Shown in pieces: positions 63,245 through 64,000 of a stretch of 64,000 bases of DNA (position 1 is its first letter; each line of letters opens with the position of its first letter). This DNA comes from Drosophila pseudoobscura (taxonomy: Eukaryota > Arthropoda > Insecta > Diptera > Drosophilidae): the NCBI RefSeq assembly GCF_009870125.1, contig NC_046679.1, positions 20,212,001 to 20,276,000 on the forward strand, given 5' to 3'. A program made the translations under genes and the position numbers. Under the pieces are notes generated by a model that worked only from the letters and a program-made list of their open reading frames with translations, ran no database searches and was not told the origin of the DNA.

Positions 63245-63259
63245 CTGCTGCATGACGCG
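63245..63259 (+). repeat. 15-bp word CTGCTGCATGACGCG, second copy
   Basis: Second exact copy, 2.3 kb from the first. Flanks are unrelated, so it looks like a site rather than a duplicated segment. Confidence 0.6.
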
Positions 63260-64000
63260 CAACACCTAATACCGTGTGTATTTTAAATAAATATGATCTT
63301 TAATTCGATCAATGATCTTTAAAATATATTTACCATTCAGTATGGATAAATCAGAGTGCTTTTTAGGATATTTTCATCATATATCTATATATCTTTGCGC
63401 CATAAGATCATCCAAGTCAAGTTCCATCGCCACCTTGTGTGACCCCTACACCCCATGAGTCTTTTGAAAAATCACCAAAAATTAATACACTTCCAAAACC
63501 TAATCCCCAGCGACTCCTAAGACCCTGGAGACCCGCAAAGATCGCCAACGAAATTAATCTTGTTACGAAGAAGTTGAGTGTGAAATCGGCCGACAACCAA
63601 AAGACCAACAACAGACAGCCCGACAGACAAGACAACCACATGAGCAAGCAGCTCAAAAACTTGCACCGCACCGCACAAGACTTGAACATGGCCAAAAAGG
63701 AAACCGACTCCTCCGACAACCACAATGGCACACAACAATCCCGGGAGGCACGCCGCACCGCAGAGCACAAAAAAAAAACGCCAAACCAAAGACAAAATGA
63801 AGTTTCCAAGGCTCAAAAACTGAACCAAGAAACCGAAAAGGGAAAGAAATATGAAGCGGGAAGGGACCTCTCTGCAACAAGGAGCAGAAAGTTTCCATTT
63901 GGAAGAGGGAGTGCATGAGAGGACGTGGTGGGTTTAAGGCATTCATGTGTTTTGTGACAAACTATCTTAATGGGTTTTCGCAGCTTGGCGGCTGTTAAAT

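Larger units (their letters stand above)
56481..64000. other. Gene-free terminal region
   Basis: No supported exon on either strand. It contains CAG repeats near 56785, CA arrays (57516-57538, 61452-61472), TC arrays (59396-59410, 61246-61270), an A-run of 16 at 59883-59898, CTAT/TATC tracts at 58400-58470, and AGCTCC repeats near 61323. Many ORFs of 60-160 codons exist but are explained by these low-complexity tracts. It could be intergenic DNA or a very long intron of a gene outside the window. Confidence 0.4.

Noticed and set aside
63439-63918. 159-codon plus-strand frame rich in Lys, Asn and Gln
   Set aside because: It starts at GTG with no ATG until codon 68, is A-rich throughout, and overlaps open antisense frames. 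Composition alone explains it.

Overview
The window is Drosophila genomic DNA, identified from gene content, compact intron-exon structure, core-promoter motifs (Motif 1, Motif 6, DRE, E-box) and best matches, from memory, to fly proteins. Gene order suggests Muller element E, the counterpart of D. melanogaster 3R. Several differences from D. melanogaster (an altered gene neighbourhood, a retroposed RpS9 copy, a hugely expanded repeat protein) suggest another species, possibly of the obscura group, but the species cannot be fixed from the sequence alone. No rRNA, tRNA or CRISPR was found. I recognised no retroviral, LTR or other virus-like element.

Layout. 1-27 kb is a tightly packed block of housekeeping genes: the 5' part of a FAHD1-type hydrolase gene (minus), slmb (plus; the beta-TrCP F-box protein), a TPR/FKBPL-like gene (plus) converging on ppan (minus), Rab11 (minus), rtet (minus) divergent from Sec15 (plus), and a TBC1D22-type RabGAP (minus). 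Several of these act in membrane traffic: Rab11 on recycling endosomes, Sec15 as the exocyst subunit known to bind Rab11-GTP, and a RabGAP. 27.7-48.4 kb holds the UFM1 E3 ligase Ufl1 (plus), a PAXBP1/GCF-like splicing factor (minus), an arrestin-domain gene (plus), a lysine-rich orphan (minus), a broken RpS9 retrocopy (minus), a ~2,030-residue protein made almost wholly of tandem repeats (minus), and sorbitol dehydrogenase (minus). From 48.4 kb to the end (15.6 kb) I find no convincing gene. That part holds simple repeats, a perfect 30-bp minisatellite, AT-rich blocks and stretches resembling developmental regulatory DNA.

Three things stand out. First, directly after the slmb TAA stop the same frame stays open for 79 codons and encodes a very acidic, coding-looking tail, a candidate stop-codon readthrough extension. 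Second, a dispersed repeat of about 300 bp, ending in Motif 6 / DRE / Motif 1 promoter elements, recurs at least four times (a fifth shares only the promoter end), each time just upstream of a gene and in that gene's direction. Third, one such copy lies where, as I recall the D. melanogaster map, two originally distant gene groups have been joined.
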